Part shown: positions 39,471 to 51,510 of the stretch, in pieces | Numbering within the stretch: the stretch's first letter is position 1 | Layout of the letters: each line of letters begins with the position of its first letter | Assembly: GCA_022495005.1 (NCBI GenBank) | Contig: JAGYXB010000977.1 | Location: 425,895 to 489,894, forward strand | Length of the DNA: 64,000 nucleotides | Direction of reading: 5' to 3' | From: Rhyacophila brunnea | Lineage: Eukaryota > Arthropoda > Insecta > Trichoptera > Rhyacophilidae | The notes under the pieces: generated by a model | What the model was told of the DNA's origin: nothing | What the model saw: only the letters and a program-made list of their open reading frames with translations | The model's database searches: none | Made by a program: the position numbers and the translations under genes

Positions 39471-40858
39471 ACATTGATAGTATTACATTAACGTATGCAT
39501 AATAATATGCCTTTAATATCATCTAAAAGGTTGATATCGTAATATATATGTGCCTAATGTTTTTTTCACTTTTAACTGTTCTAATGTAACTTCGAGTAAG
39601 ACTTATGAATACTATTGAAACTGTTTATTCATAATTTCCATTTAAATTTCTTCCCCTTTTCTTAAGTCCCCTGTGGGTGCTAAATTACGGGAAACATTAT
39701 AACTTAATATACAAACTTGGTAAAAGCATGATGTAACTGGGTACATAAAAACTCGGGTGAAGTCGCGTATACCTGCTAATTAGGTACTTATAAAAAAGTG
39801 CAGTTTGCATCGTTTGACTTCTGAACTATATAGTGCAATGCATGGAATATGCATTTGAATGATATAAATTTAATTCTATCAAATATTTTCTGCCCTAGTT
39901 ATGAATTGAGTACAAGCATCAATATTACCAATGTATACCATTATTATTAGTAGCTAACTGTTCAGAGTCGTATTAATTATAGGCGCTTTAAAACATAGTA
40001 CGGTAAAAATGCATATATAATAAATATTCTTATTATAATATACACTATTCTAAATCACATGTCGAAAATAAAAGGTGTGTTTGGGTTTAGGACTAAAGTT
40101 AGCAAAACGTATAATATCTATGTTAATGTAATATTCTTTTAATTTCACATTTTTTTAACATTTTGAGATAACGTTCTACGATGATTTTCTATAATAATTT
40201 ATTAATGACAGTTTATTCTTTACTGTTTAATATACGGTAAAATATTAAACATAATATATGATTTTATAATAGCTCGTGATTTTCTAAATCCGAGTTATAT
40301 TGCGAATTGTGCTTCCAAACTTAAACAGGTCGTCTGTGGAAAATCTGATAATATATGTCATACTTCGTTATAAATATGTACAGATCACGTCATTATGTTG
40401 ATTTTTTTTACTGAATTAAGAGTCAGTTACAGACCTAACTAAAAAGTTTAGCGAGTGTATTTAAAATTGACATTAAATTAAATGTAATGTTTCATAAAAC
40501 AATAAATCTTAAACTTTTCAACAACCACGTGTATGTATGTATCATATGACGAGAAAACATGGGTGTCATACTCCCATGCATTTTCAACACGGTTTATAGG
40601 TACATGATTCAGATTTAACCCCAACTTTAAATTGAAAGTTTAAAAGACAGCATATTCATCAAATTTAGAGTATTTCCCCCCATTAAAAGTAGAAAATTAA
40701 AAATTAAAAAGAATATCTACATTTGACAGTAGTAAGAATACGAAAGGATTGCGGTAAAAGTAACAACAGAAATACATACTTATTACTTAAAAAAACTTGA
40801 AGCATACTAATATAATATTACCTCATATTTTGATTTCATTGACTACAGTTCGACGTGT

Positions 40859-41334
40859 ATCTTGACTAGAAGTTGTAATCGAGAAATATCATCTCGAGAA
40901 TTGATTGGACAAGGTAAATCTCGAATCTTGAGAAATATTTCTTTCCGATATTTTAAGAATTCTCATTTCTCGAGAAATTATCAATGAAGTTCTCAATAAA
41001 TCAAGAGATTGTCACTGGTCTAAGCTGCCCAACCATAATCATATAAGAACACTGAATAGAATTCAAATCCCAAGAAAATTTTGTTAAAAAAATGCCTCGA
41101 CTTCTTAAATTTCCCGTTAAAATACTTTTAGGGCCGGAAAGATAAAAAAAAGTTCTCGCCTTTTATCCAAAACGGTATTTCTTAAATTCATCTAAAAATT
41201 GAAAAAATGGTCGGCAAGAAGTGCCAATTTCGAAATAATATTGATTTCTCAAAAAAAAAAAATGTTTATTTTGATAAATTTCGAGATTATTGAGAAATGA
41301 AGAAATTCGAGAAATCCTAAGCTCTAATCTTGCC
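40859..41334. mobile_element. hAT-like MITE rich in TCTCGAGA words
   Basis: Body 40867-41326 runs from TAGAAGTTGTAATCGAGAAA to the complement of TAGAGCTTAGGATTTCTCGA. Flanking 8-mers ATCTTGAC and ATCTTGCC differ at one base, consistent with an aged target duplication. The subterminal regions repeat CTCGAGAA/TTCTCGAG many times. Non-coding. Confidence 0.6.
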
Positions 41335-41479
41335 CACATCACGATTTTTTTACGTTAAATTGATGTTAAACAAGTGATAAGTCTAATCTCTTGGTTCAAC
41401 CGCATATTTAAATAATGTTTTCCAACACCCGCGACTCATATTTTTTCATATCATATTTTTTTGGAATTTGTCTGTTTTT

Positions 41480-41645
41480 CCACTGATTTTAGGATTTTTT
41501 ACAGGTATTTTAAGTTTTCTCGATATCTCTAAAATTCTCGGGAAGTCTTTTTTGGATATCCCGAATCTTGAGAATTCAAAATTTCATCATTTCGGGAAAT
41601 TCCGAATCTCGAGATTGAGATTTTCTCGGGAAATACCCAACTCTA
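41480..41645. mobile_element. Terminal fragment of a second TCTCGAG-type element
   Basis: The segment has repeated TTCTCG, CCCGAATC and TCTCGAGA words and ends GGGAAATACCCAACTCTA, resembling the TAG-starting ends of the neighbouring element. The left end could not be set. An 83-codon open frame across it is an artefact of the repeat. Confidence 0.45.
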
Positions 41646-43175
41646 CCAGCGACTTAACAAGCGATTACTTTACCACTCGTCCAATGGGTCTTGATAAACT
41701 ATTAGTTAATAATTATTAGCTGATACCTAATTTAAAAACCTTATTTTAATTTTGCGATTCCTTCCTTTAATACTGTGTTGAGCATAACTAGACCGTTATC
41801 TTGTCGTGGGGTACAGAGAGCATCAACCAGAGATGACGGCCGTCTTTTGTCCCATTAGCAGAGTTACAACTTTCTGTCTAGAGTTCAAAAATATAAATCG
41901 GCTTACTGATCATTTCAATGATCATTAGTTGACGAGCTTTACAATATATCGCACAGTAAATTGAAGAAATCAAATCATCGAGAGGAGTCTACATATTACA
42001 AAGTATATTTTTTTCATCTTGTCTATGACATATGAAGGATAGAAACGTATATCGGTAGACATAATTACAACGATTAGTATAGTAACATGGGCAACATCCA
42101 ATCTTTGTAAAACGTATATTTAGATATATTCATAATTTGCCTTGATTGCGACTAATTAATTGTTACATTTTCATAAATATTGATATTTGTATACTATCTT
42201 CCCCCGTTACAAGAACTAAATCATTATAGATACCCATCCAATTTTTGTTATTAGGTACCTATTTTTCTTGATTTTTAAAAAAATATATATTGTTACTTTT
42301 CAACATAATATTAGTAATGATTGTATTATTATTTATTTTAATTATAATATTTTTTCACTTGAAAACAATAGCAAAAAATATTATTTTTGGTTCAATTACT
42401 TGGGTAAACGTGACAGTGAATCATAATATTTTTTGTTTGTTTTTGAAATCGATCTTAAAAATCATACGTTAAGTTTTAATTACTTCATTTAATATTAGAA
42501 GTTATGGATACGTGCCTAAACCACGAATTCGTTTAATTATTTAGTCGTTTTAGCAGAGCATCTTCGAATATTGATACGATTTTTTTTGCACAATGATGTA
42601 ACATATTCATAATCATTTCGTGCTAAAACGTTATAATGTTAAAAAAACAACCGTGATATTACGTGCTATAGAATATAAATAAGTGTGTTGAAAAATATAT
42701 TAATAGTATAACAACATAATATGAATACGTTCTAATAGTTTTTATAAGTGTGGCGACTAACACTCGCGCCACTTTTGCGCTTTATCCAATTATAAACACA
42801 CTTGTTTAAAAGGATTTTACCGGACGGTGTTAGTTAGTGTAGGTGAAAATGAAGCCATCCATTTTCACAAGATATTAACAGTTTATATTGTTCGCCAATT
42901 TATATTGAATTTTGTACCTGAGAAACTTTTAAGTAACTGATCCAATACTTTCCGTGGAAATTCACGAAGAAAATATCCTTCAAGATATGACGTAATAATG
43001 ATACCTTATCGATGGAATTTATCCAGGGAAGTTTCTTTTCATACTGTAAAGGACTCGGGTTTCTAACCATTTGGCTTCATGAGCTTGTTTTAAGTTTTGT
43101 TTTTATTTATATGAAATACTATTTTCACACCATATTTGCGTGCGTGTGTACATTTGATTGGGAATTTAATTTAAT

Positions 43176-43300
43176 GCAGCTCTCCTGGTGCAGTGCGTAA
43201 GGCACTGGTCTTTCCTCCGGGAACTCCGGGTACGAACCCGGTGAGGACATAATATATTTAGGCGATTTTCTCAAAGTCTGGGTATTTCTAATTGTTTTAC
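43176..43300 (+). mobile_element. tRNA-derived SINE, family B
   Basis: CTCTCCTGGTGCAGTGCGTAA (A-box region) and CCGGGTACGAACCCGGTGAGG (B box with paired T stem) form a tRNA-like head. TTTTCTCAAAGTCTGGGTATTTC follows. The same tail is in the minus-strand copy at 45392-45494. Confidence 0.68.
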
Positions 43301-43364
43301 TTCTATTATTAAATACCAGGGGGTCAAACTGTTAGTTTTTCCGTTTCAAGTAAAAAATATATAT

Positions 43365-43444
43365 ATGAGTTCGGTTCTGGTTTTCGTTCCGACAAAAAAT
43401 AACGGTTTTTATGGTTTTCGGTTCAGTTCAGGTTCGAAGCTCTG
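43365..43444 (-). mobile_element. hAT-like terminal fragment with GGTTTTCGGTTC repeats
   Basis: Ends in ...GGTTCGAAGCTCTG, which on the minus strand is CAGAGCTTCGAACC. Several GGTTTTCG/GGTTC words stand inside. One end only; family inferred from the CAG start. Confidence 0.4.
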
Positions 43445-43507
43445 CTAAATATACTACTGTCGACCTATACTACTATTGAGCATTTAGGCTTGTTGTAGTG
43501 TTGATAG

Positions 43508-43526
43508 AATATATATATATATATTA
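43508..43526. repeat. (AT)n microsatellite
   Basis: Uninterrupted AT dinucleotide run in AT-rich DNA. Confidence 0.7.
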
Positions 43527-44461
43527 TTTATGTCAATATGATATAAAACTGTAATATTATTAGTAGTATATCATTATTAATAACAAACTTGTAAATACGT
43601 GATTTAAGTTTAGCTTACCCACTAAGCATTCAAGCAAAAAATAATGCATTCGTTTGCAGAAATAATATTCTTTAATCGAGCAATTAATTTATTAAAAAAA
43701 TTGAATATCCGGTGTGACAAAAAGGTTACATTTAAAGTTATAAATATGTAACATATCTGTGAATACAGCTTATAACTTTGATTTTTATGATATAATAAAA
43801 TGACTGCTGAAACTGCTCCGGAAACGCACTTATGTATACAAAGTATATGCATGCGAAACACATTTAGTTTATTTCTCATATTATGTAGTATTATATTCGT
43901 AATATCTTTCTGTGTGGTTTTATTGTATACTATAGAGATGATTAAGATTTTTTTCATGATACGCGAGTACTGTATCCTATATATTATATTTCAAACCAAA
44001 TATGTAATGAAAATTGAAAACGATTGATGTTTATCCAGTACTTGTGCAATGATGTGTATTACTCTCGTAACGTAATCGTACGAATTCAAAATGTCATACA
44101 TAAATATAATACATGTATAAAAAATTATTTTTGTCCACTAAATCTACGTAGTATATCAATACTATTAGATATAACTTGACTCATTTTTTTACCTCCTTAT
44201 TATCAGCAATTTAATTTCTTTATAAATTTAAAAAATGGCATGATTTTGTATTAGGTAGTTTAATATTATTACGATTTGTTAGGTATACTGAAATATACGA
44301 TTATCATTGTCATGTTATCTTCGATATTGTAATGCGAACTTTTGATATTTTCTAAATCGAAATATCTCTGAACGATTAGGTAATTAAACAAAAATATAAA
44401 ATTTTCGTGTTTTTTATTTATTATTATTTATAATATATATAAAAATGTAAAAACAAAATCT

Positions 44462-44530
44462 GTTAAAACAAATTTCCGCTCTCTGGAAGCCCATATGATC
44501 TTATTAGGATCGGATGTGGTCAAAAAAATA
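44462..44530 (+). mobile_element. SINE family A, 3' end only
   Basis: CCGCTCTCTGGAAGCCCATATGATC, then TTATTAGGATCGGATGTGGTC and an A run. This is the last 70 bases of the family. Confidence 0.65.
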
Positions 44531-45391
44531 TATTTTTTATTTTAATACATTGATATTTTAGTAAGTAATGAAACTTCAAAATTATTACTTTAATATTTAT
44601 TATACCAACAATATACTCATTAAAAATTGGGGACCTACATAAAACCGCTTGGCCACGCCTGATATATAGATATATTTTAGGTAGGTACGTTTTAAAGTTC
44701 GTACTACGGGGTGTGAGTTAAAATGCTGTTTTTTTCAATTGTAAATTATATTGCATTCGTATGTAATGGAAATAATTAATCAGAATATTAATTAAAATAT
44801 AAAAATTTTAAAAAAAATGCAGGACCACGTAAAACATTTTCCTATTCCATGAAATATATTTTTATAAATATGATGAAGATGAAACCTTTCACATATGTAT
44901 ATTATTAGAAACTGAAGAATTTTTGCTAAGGAAATTAATTTACAAAAATGTATAATATGAAATATGAAAATTACACTGATAAAATTTTATAAATTCATAA
45001 GGTATTAATTTTACTTTCGATGTGTGAACATAATTATCTCCCACAAACTCAAAATCTTCCTAAAATGTTAAAAAAATGTTATGAAACGTAATCGAAAATA
45101 CGTCATAATAATATGTAGTTGGCGAGGAAGTTAGTTTGGTCGGGAGATTATATTGTTTAGTGTCTGCTTGGAATGATGGCGTAGAAATAGTCTCAAAATC
45201 AACCTACATCATGCGTATTCTCGAGTCGCCTTTTTACGCAACACGACTACATGCAAATGGCGTCTTTACTACGTTGTTGCATTATAATATGAAAGTTATG
45301 AGCTATCCTTGCAAATGTTTTTTTTTGTTTTTGAATTATTAATAACCATGTCTTTGCTTTTTCGTACAAGGTGGTTGTTAGTAATTTTGAA

Positions 45392-45494
45392 CAATCACAA
45401 ATAGCCAGGCTTTGAGAAAAACACATAAATATTGGTGTCCTCACCGGGAATCTAACCCATAACTGTAGGGTGGAAGGCCAATGAGAGCCGCCCC
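45392..45494 (-). mobile_element. tRNA-derived SINE, family B, second copy
   Basis: The minus strand has GGCGGCTCTCATTGGCCTTC, a B-box-like GGGTTAGATTCCCGGTGAGG and TTTTCTCAAAGCCTGGCTATTTG, collinear with the copy at 43176. Confidence 0.68.
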
Positions 45495-46111
45495 TTGCAA
45501 ATGTTGATAACAAAATTATCTTATAGTATATAATTATTAATCTTAAATTATTTGTAACGCATGAGATAAACCATATGAAAAAATATAAGAGAGAGCTAGA
45601 CAGGGAGTAGCCGCATTAAACATACCTACACGTACAAATTCAAATTCTAAATTTGAAAAATATGAGGTATCGTTTGCTTTAATCGTGTCGTGTAAAATAA
45701 CATTAATAATAGTTTGGTAGATGGTTACAGTGCGGTAATAGCATATCGAGTGTTTGGAGTATCGCGAAATCAGAGAAGTATCCAAGAGATTTAAGGGTAA
45801 TTATAATAAGGATAAGGTGCTATAACCTACTGTAACCTTAGGCAATATATACAATCAACCAAAAATAGAAACATTATAGATGAGGAAGAAGCGGAAAATA
45901 AATAATTTTACCATGATAAAATGGAATTATATTACATACTCGTACCTTCTCCATTCTTTTTGAAGATCAAATACAATGTCATAACATAACAGATGTACAT
46001 TTGTCACAATTTATCACAATCATAAAATATCAAAGGAAAACTTTATATTAATGCAACGACTTTTCTTGAAGATTGCATAAAGAAAAAATATCGAAGATCT
46101 ATTCTCTATAC

Positions 46112-46506
46112 CAGTTGTCGGCAACCGGCGGTCCATAAATGGTTAATGATACTAATATTATGACATGCCGCCCATACGTTGAATTAATCCAATAGTAAAT
46201 TGTACAGAATTGTGAATAAATTGATTGAATAAAATCTACATAATTTTATTTGTCGAATATAGAACATAAAAAGATTTATTAAACATTACTTAACATGATT
46301 GTGAATATTTATAAAAAAAGTAACGAAATACGAATGTTTGTTGCAATTTTCACTTGCAGAAGCATTGTTAGTCTTTAATTTAATTTTTTCTTCATAATTT
46401 AAATACTTTTGTCATTTTAAACAAATTAAATTCGATTAGTGATTTTTATACTTTCCATCTTACTTAAACCATTGCAACCCTATTATGAAAAGGTTACTAA
46501 CCCCTG
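46112..46506. mobile_element. Probable hAT-like MITE, no clear target duplication
   Basis: Starts CAGTTGTCGGCAACCGGCGG and ends in the complement of CAGGGGTTAGTAACC, with AT-rich, non-coding DNA between. The ends are imperfect inverted repeats of hAT style, but the flanking 8-mers do not match, so age, a flank change or wrong limits are possible. Confidence 0.5.
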
Positions 46507-47451
46507 GTTTTAAAATGATATTGTTATGATGTCTACGGTACTCGGAAAAAAGTTTTGTGTTAATTACTGCTTATTTAATTAAATATTCTTCGTAAGAATA
46601 ATGAGGGTTTTGTATTCAAACGCAATTTCTTTTAATGCACATCTTAACAATAATTTATTGTAAATTTAACTAAACCTACTTTAAATTTAAATATCCCGAA
46701 ACATTGTGATTTTTTATTACCACGTGTTTATTAGCTCGTATTCTTGTTTGTCCAGTACAATTTTTTTCTTGTTTGTCCAAGATTTGTATTGGACGATTGA
46801 AGATTTTAAACTAACTTCCCGACTTGCTAGACGTTTGAAACTTTTAGAATATATCAGAACACGGTGACAATGCATTATTTTAATACTTTTAGCCATCTTT
46901 AAGCAGAATTATATTAATTTTCAGTTAATTCTGTTTTGTATGGAAAGTTATTTTGGAAAAAAATCTTAAAAAGTAAAACACCATATTGGTTGCTAAGGGG
47001 GTCCTAGCAACTAAATTATTAATATATACGTGCGTTACTATGGAAATCAATATGAAACGTCAAAATGACATTTCTGTATTCTATATTTATTCAGTATTTC
47101 TATCAAGTACAAAAAAAGTATTTATTAATACATAGAATTTTCAAGTTTATATGATTCAACAGAAAATTTAAAAACGTGGTAATATATAAAAAGTTCTTTT
47201 TATCTTGTAATTATTTTAAAGTGACTTTAATTGACGGTGGCATGAACATAATATTATTATGGTGGATATTTTAAAAATATTTTTAGGATCTTTAGCTAGG
47301 TATCATACAAATAGTTATAGGTAGGTACCTTATTTTGTTTGAAAGATTATCCATTTTTACTCATCACGTATTACACTTATGTCGTTAATAATGACTGCAT
47401 ATTAATTACTGAACGGCAAATATCTAGAAATATTTATATTTCACATTTCAG

Positions 47452-47517
47452 GTGAGTCACAATTTTCACTATTCTGGAGGTTTTATCTCAAATTCCACCT
47501 GTGGACGGGACGGTATG
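47452..47517 (+). CDS. Candidate 66-nt cassette (recursively spliced) exon
   Basis: A pyrimidine-rich acceptor ending TTTCACATTTCAG is followed by 66 bases and a strong donor, GTAAGTG, at 47518. Entered in phase 1 (as after the exon at 8811), it reads Gly across the junction, then ESQFSLFWRFYLKFHLW and a few more residues, with no stop, and leaves in phase 1. Including or skipping it therefore preserves frame. It contains an FWR also seen in the exon at 52188. Phase 0 is open too; the third frame hits a stop at once. The exon begins GTGAGTC, itself a 5' splice site, so joining to an upstream ...CAG would rebuild CAG|GTGAGT and allow the exon to be removed in a second step. It could instead be non-coding, or a ratchet point with a chance downstream donor. 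Confidence 0.45.
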
Positions 47518-48182
47518 GTAAGTGTATTTTTTATTACAGTAATATTTACATAAATGTTTGGAATACTGTGTATTTATAGTTAGTTATTGTCAACTCACAA
47601 TACGGAAGTTTGATTAAACATAAAAAAGCTTTAAAGTTATATACTTTTTTATTTTTTTCGAAAAATCAATTAAAATACAACGACATTATAAATTATTAAA
47701 AATTTTCCTCTACGACTTCGTGCAAATCAGACTACAATTTGATGAAATAAATAATTATCAAAAGTAATACTAAATTAAAGACGTTATACAAATCATCATT
47801 TATGCATCAATATGCATTTTTAAATTCCAGATAAAGCGTTGACTTAAAATATGTTTATTTTTGATTTTGATTTGATTTTGATGACATTGATCAATTAAAA
47901 CACTTTTAACGTATTTTTAATAGAGTATATTAATTTACTTGAATGTTTCGTATTTACTCACTAGAAAAATAAAACAATTTCAAAAAATATACTATTGTGA
48001 AATCACAATTAAAGTAGACGGTGTGAAAATGTTATTTATTTCCGTGTGTCGGAAGTACTAATTTGTGGTATGGTCTCTATCGTTGACAGTGTTTACTTAC
48101 ATCGGTTGTAGACAAGATCCAAACGTACTGCCATTTTTTTACGATATTGATCCCAAGAACATTCCACGAAAACGTAGCTATT

Positions 48183-48953
48183 GTGGTAGCTAGGGAATCC
48201 AATCCCGAGCCAAAATTCTGATCCCGGGATTTCGGGATTACAAGTTGACAATCCCAGGATCCCGGGAGTGGTCCCGGGATTGGCATTTTTTCCATTGTTA
48301 ATATAAAAATTTTATATTTACAAATAACATTAAGAAAATTGGTCAAAAATAAATCTAGTATAATTTATACTATTTAAGACATTTATTTTTAATATTGTAT
48401 ACGTTCAATCTTGGAAATACGCAAGTTTAATGGAGTAAATAATATTGTTATATAAATAATAATGTGAATTTAATATGAGATTGCTGTTTCTGATAGTAAA
48501 GACATAAGGAATGGATTAGAGAGATTTAAAATAATAAAGCAAATAATCATGGTGTACTTATGGCCTTTCCGCTTCATAAATCTAATTAGTCAGCCAAATA
48601 TGAAACTGCCGTAAAACGTATGATATCATGGCGGAATTACTTTGTTAAAAGTGCGAAGCATTGTTTTTTTCCAATCTTTCTCATTTTTAATAATTTATGT
48701 GAAAAAATAAAATGAATCGGCAACTTACACACGGGTATAATTCAAACTTCATTCAAACTCAGTTTATTTATAATGTAGATATTTGTTAATAAAAGTATTT
48801 TTTCTGTTATATTTTCGTTTTTATTTTATTTTCCATAAAATTGATAAAAAAATCAATTCCAATCGAAAGTTTCGGGATTATGTTTATCAATCCCGGGTTT
48901 CATAGGTATCGAAAATAGCTCGGGATCCCGGGATTGGAATTCCTAGTGGTAGC
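48183..48953 (+). mobile_element. hAT-like MITE (CCCGGGATT family) with perfect 8-bp duplication
   Basis: Body 48191-48945, starting TAGGGAATCCAATCCCGAGC and ending with the complement of TAGGAATTCCAATCCCG. GTGGTAGC stands on both sides (48183-48190 and 48946-48953). Both ends are full of TCCCGGGAT words; the interior is AT-rich and non-coding. A partial copy follows at 50193. Terminal TAG and 8-bp duplication point to the hAT superfamily. Confidence 0.87.
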
Positions 48954-49284
48954 TAATCCTCAGTTATTATAATAGAGTTCTACCACAGAAAAAAACCAGT
49001 TCAATCAATATATATATTATTTTTTGTATTATGATTTTTATTTATAATAAATATCAGATTAATTTTAACATACTTACGATAGTTAGTTACGTTACGTTTA
49101 CATACTTACTTAGCATATTACGTTAAAACTTCCAACGTACTGGACAAGACATCGTGTTACTTATGTGTAGGCACTCCCATGTCCAGTTGGATTTGATTTT
49201 TTAAAATGAATTTACATCTATAAAACATATATTGGGCATCAAATTTAATTACGAATATTTATTTTTATTATTATTATTTATGAT

Positions 49285-49367
49285 AACTTTCCACATTTAT
49301 AAAATACCAACAAAAATAAAGACGAAACTATTCTTCATAATTATTATTTTGTAAATGTGGAAAAGTT
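49285..49367. repeat. 83-nt imperfect hairpin
   Basis: AACTTTCCACATTTATAAAAT at 49285 pairs with ATTTTGTAAATGTGGAAAAGTT ending at 49367 (one mismatch and one bulge), with a loop of about 38 bases. It could be a tiny MITE or a structured RNA; nothing favours either strongly. Confidence 0.5.
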
Positions 49368-50192
49368 GATTTAAATATAAATGTTCACACTCAACAATAC
49401 TAAATTGTTGTTTTGTTATTTTTTTAAACTTATAAATCATTATACTAATTATCCAATGATAGTAAATATTATTAATAATTTGTATCGGAAACCACGTACG
49501 GTGATGTTCATCAATACAATGATGTAGCTACAAATTAAGAAAAAATTGCAACAACAACGTTGCAACGTGATAATATTATTATCTCACCGATAATATAATA
49601 AGTGATACCTCGTAATAAATATAATAATAAGTGTGATTATTCTTGTAAATTTATACTATTATTCTTCGATTATTACACTATGTAATTAAATTATATTTAT
49701 TAATAACGCTGATCCACATTTTATTTTTGTGTTCAAAAGTATATTTTATAGTATTGCAAAAAAATATTATAGAATTACCGATATGATCACTTTAAATTAT
49801 CAACCATTATATTACAAATAAAAATGCGGTATCATAAAGTCTTGTAGGATTTTAGATATTTTATTTATTTACTCTACAAAAAGATGTTACAATTTTACAT
49901 TTTGGTGAATTTCTATCGTTACTCGTATTTCTATCATACCACTATAACATATTATTATATTGGATAACCAATATTCTTCTGTCTATAAAATATCTAAAAT
50001 TATGCGATTAAAATGATACATAATATTAAATATTTTATAGATAGAAGATTATTTTTTATGTAATACTTATCTAGACTTATTCGAATTTTAAAAACCATCT
50101 GCATATTGTATTCTTAGTTCAATGAAAACAAATAAGTATGACTGATAAAATTTAGTAAAATCAATATCGTGTTTAGTGTTTACATAATATAT

Positions 50193-50627
50193 TATATGAG
50201 ATTGCTGTTTCTGATAGTAAAAACCTAATGAATGGGTTAGCGAGATTTAAAATAGTAAAGAAAATCATGGTGTATGGCCTTTCCGCTTCATAAATCTAAT
50301 TAGTCAGCCAAATATGAAACTGCCGTAAAACGTATGAAATCATGGTGGAATAACTTTGTTAAAAGTGCGAAGCATTATTTTTTCCAATCTTTCTCATTTT
50401 TATTAATTTATGTGAAAGAATAAAATGAATTGGAAACTTACACATGGGTTGTAAATCAAATTTCATCCAAACTCAGTTTATTTCTAATGTAGTTATATTT
50501 GTTTTTATTTTATTTTCCATAAAAATTGATAAAAAAAATCAATCCCGAAAGCTTCGGGATTATGTTTACCAATCCCGGGATTCATAGTTATCGAAAATAG
50601 TTCGGGATCCCGGGATTGGAATCCCTA
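50193..50627 (+). mobile_element. Left-truncated copy of the CCCGGGATT hAT MITE
   Basis: Matches the right-hand part of the 48191 element (from its ATATGAGATTGCTGTTTCTG word on) with small indels, and keeps the right end GGGATTGGAATCCCTA. The left half and left target duplication are missing. The two copies lie about 1.25 kb apart in the same orientation. Confidence 0.82.
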
Positions 50628-50764
50628 GTCGGAACTACACGAATTTTGAGTTCAACCCTACATTAAAAAACCCATATATACATTTCGTAGAGCCATTAAT
50701 TAATGTTATATTATTAATTACGACGTGTTCTTGATCGAGATGCCGCATAGGTGCACGGACCATT

Positions 50765-50885
50765 CGTCCTTTGGTATTTTATTTAGTGCAGTATCCAAAC
50801 TTTATTTCTGCTATGCTTCTTCGCTTCATTCGATCTGTCCATCTGGTCGGTCTCTCATCTAAGTTCTCTATGATAAGCTGTAATT
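50765..50885 (-). pseudogene. Possible LINE ORF2 scrap
   Basis: The minus strand reads IENLDERPTRWTDRMKRRSI, which recalls the RP-x-RW-x-D block near LINE ORF2 ends. Short, so tentative. Confidence 0.3.
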
Positions 50886-51169
50886 AAATACCAAGAACTT
50901 TCTCAAACTGTTATTTATTTTTACCATGTTCAATATATCGATTTAAAATTATTATCTTTCATATGTTTATAAAAGAAAAGATAGATTTGATATACTGTTT
51001 ACTAACAATGCCGTGTGTTATGAGTTTGAATCTCACGTAAGAAGAGTTTATATTACTTTACTCTAAGTTTATATTTGATGACGTGATGTTAGAGTATTAA
51101 ATTTTTATTGTTTGTCGTTAACTCGAGTTAAAATAATCCCTTACGGTCTGTACGTATCTATGGATATGA

Positions 51170-51510
51170 AGAAGGGTGAGTGATGTATCATAGCTCTCCG
51201 CTCGTGAATTGCGAACGTAGCACCCAGCGTAGCCGCGCACGCTGCAAGCAATGCGATGCCATCGCAGGCAGCGCATTAATTTATATTTTGTTCAGATTTT
51301 TACGCGGCGGGGAGAGGAAGAAGCTGATCGCGCGGGGGATATGAGGAGGTTCGGAAGGCACCGAAGGCGGAAGGCAACGGCGCTGTCCGCCAGTTTCCGT
51401 CGCAACACTGCCGGTGTAGCACCTGTCCCGCGTATCATCGACGTTTTGAAACTAAACACATAGGAGCGAACATCTCCCCCTTTCGCCCCCCCCCCCCACG
51501 CTAATTGAAT
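51170..51510 (+). promoter_or_regulatory. CpG-rich promoter-like region B
   Basis: GC/CpG-rich tract with many CG and GCG words, followed by an 11-base C run near 51488-51498, about 0.7-1.0 kb before the ATG at 52188. Overlapping open frames occur on both strands here (70 and 103 codons), expected from low stop density in GC-rich DNA; neither resembles a known protein to me. I infer promoter or leader of the exon-B transcript. A second GC-richer patch at 51890-52180 directly precedes the ATG and probably contains its leader. Confidence 0.4.

Noticed and set aside
41502..41508. TTTTTTACAG|GTATTT as a ratchet point
   Set aside because: Lies inside a repeat-rich MITE region and the donor half is weak.
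43179..43250. Functional tRNA gene
   Set aside because: The B box is good, but the tail is shared with another dispersed copy, marking it as a SINE.
43622..44027. Overlapping 111-codon minus and 75-codon plus frames
   Set aside because: Overlap on opposite strands with hydrophobic AT-driven sequence; no recognisable protein.
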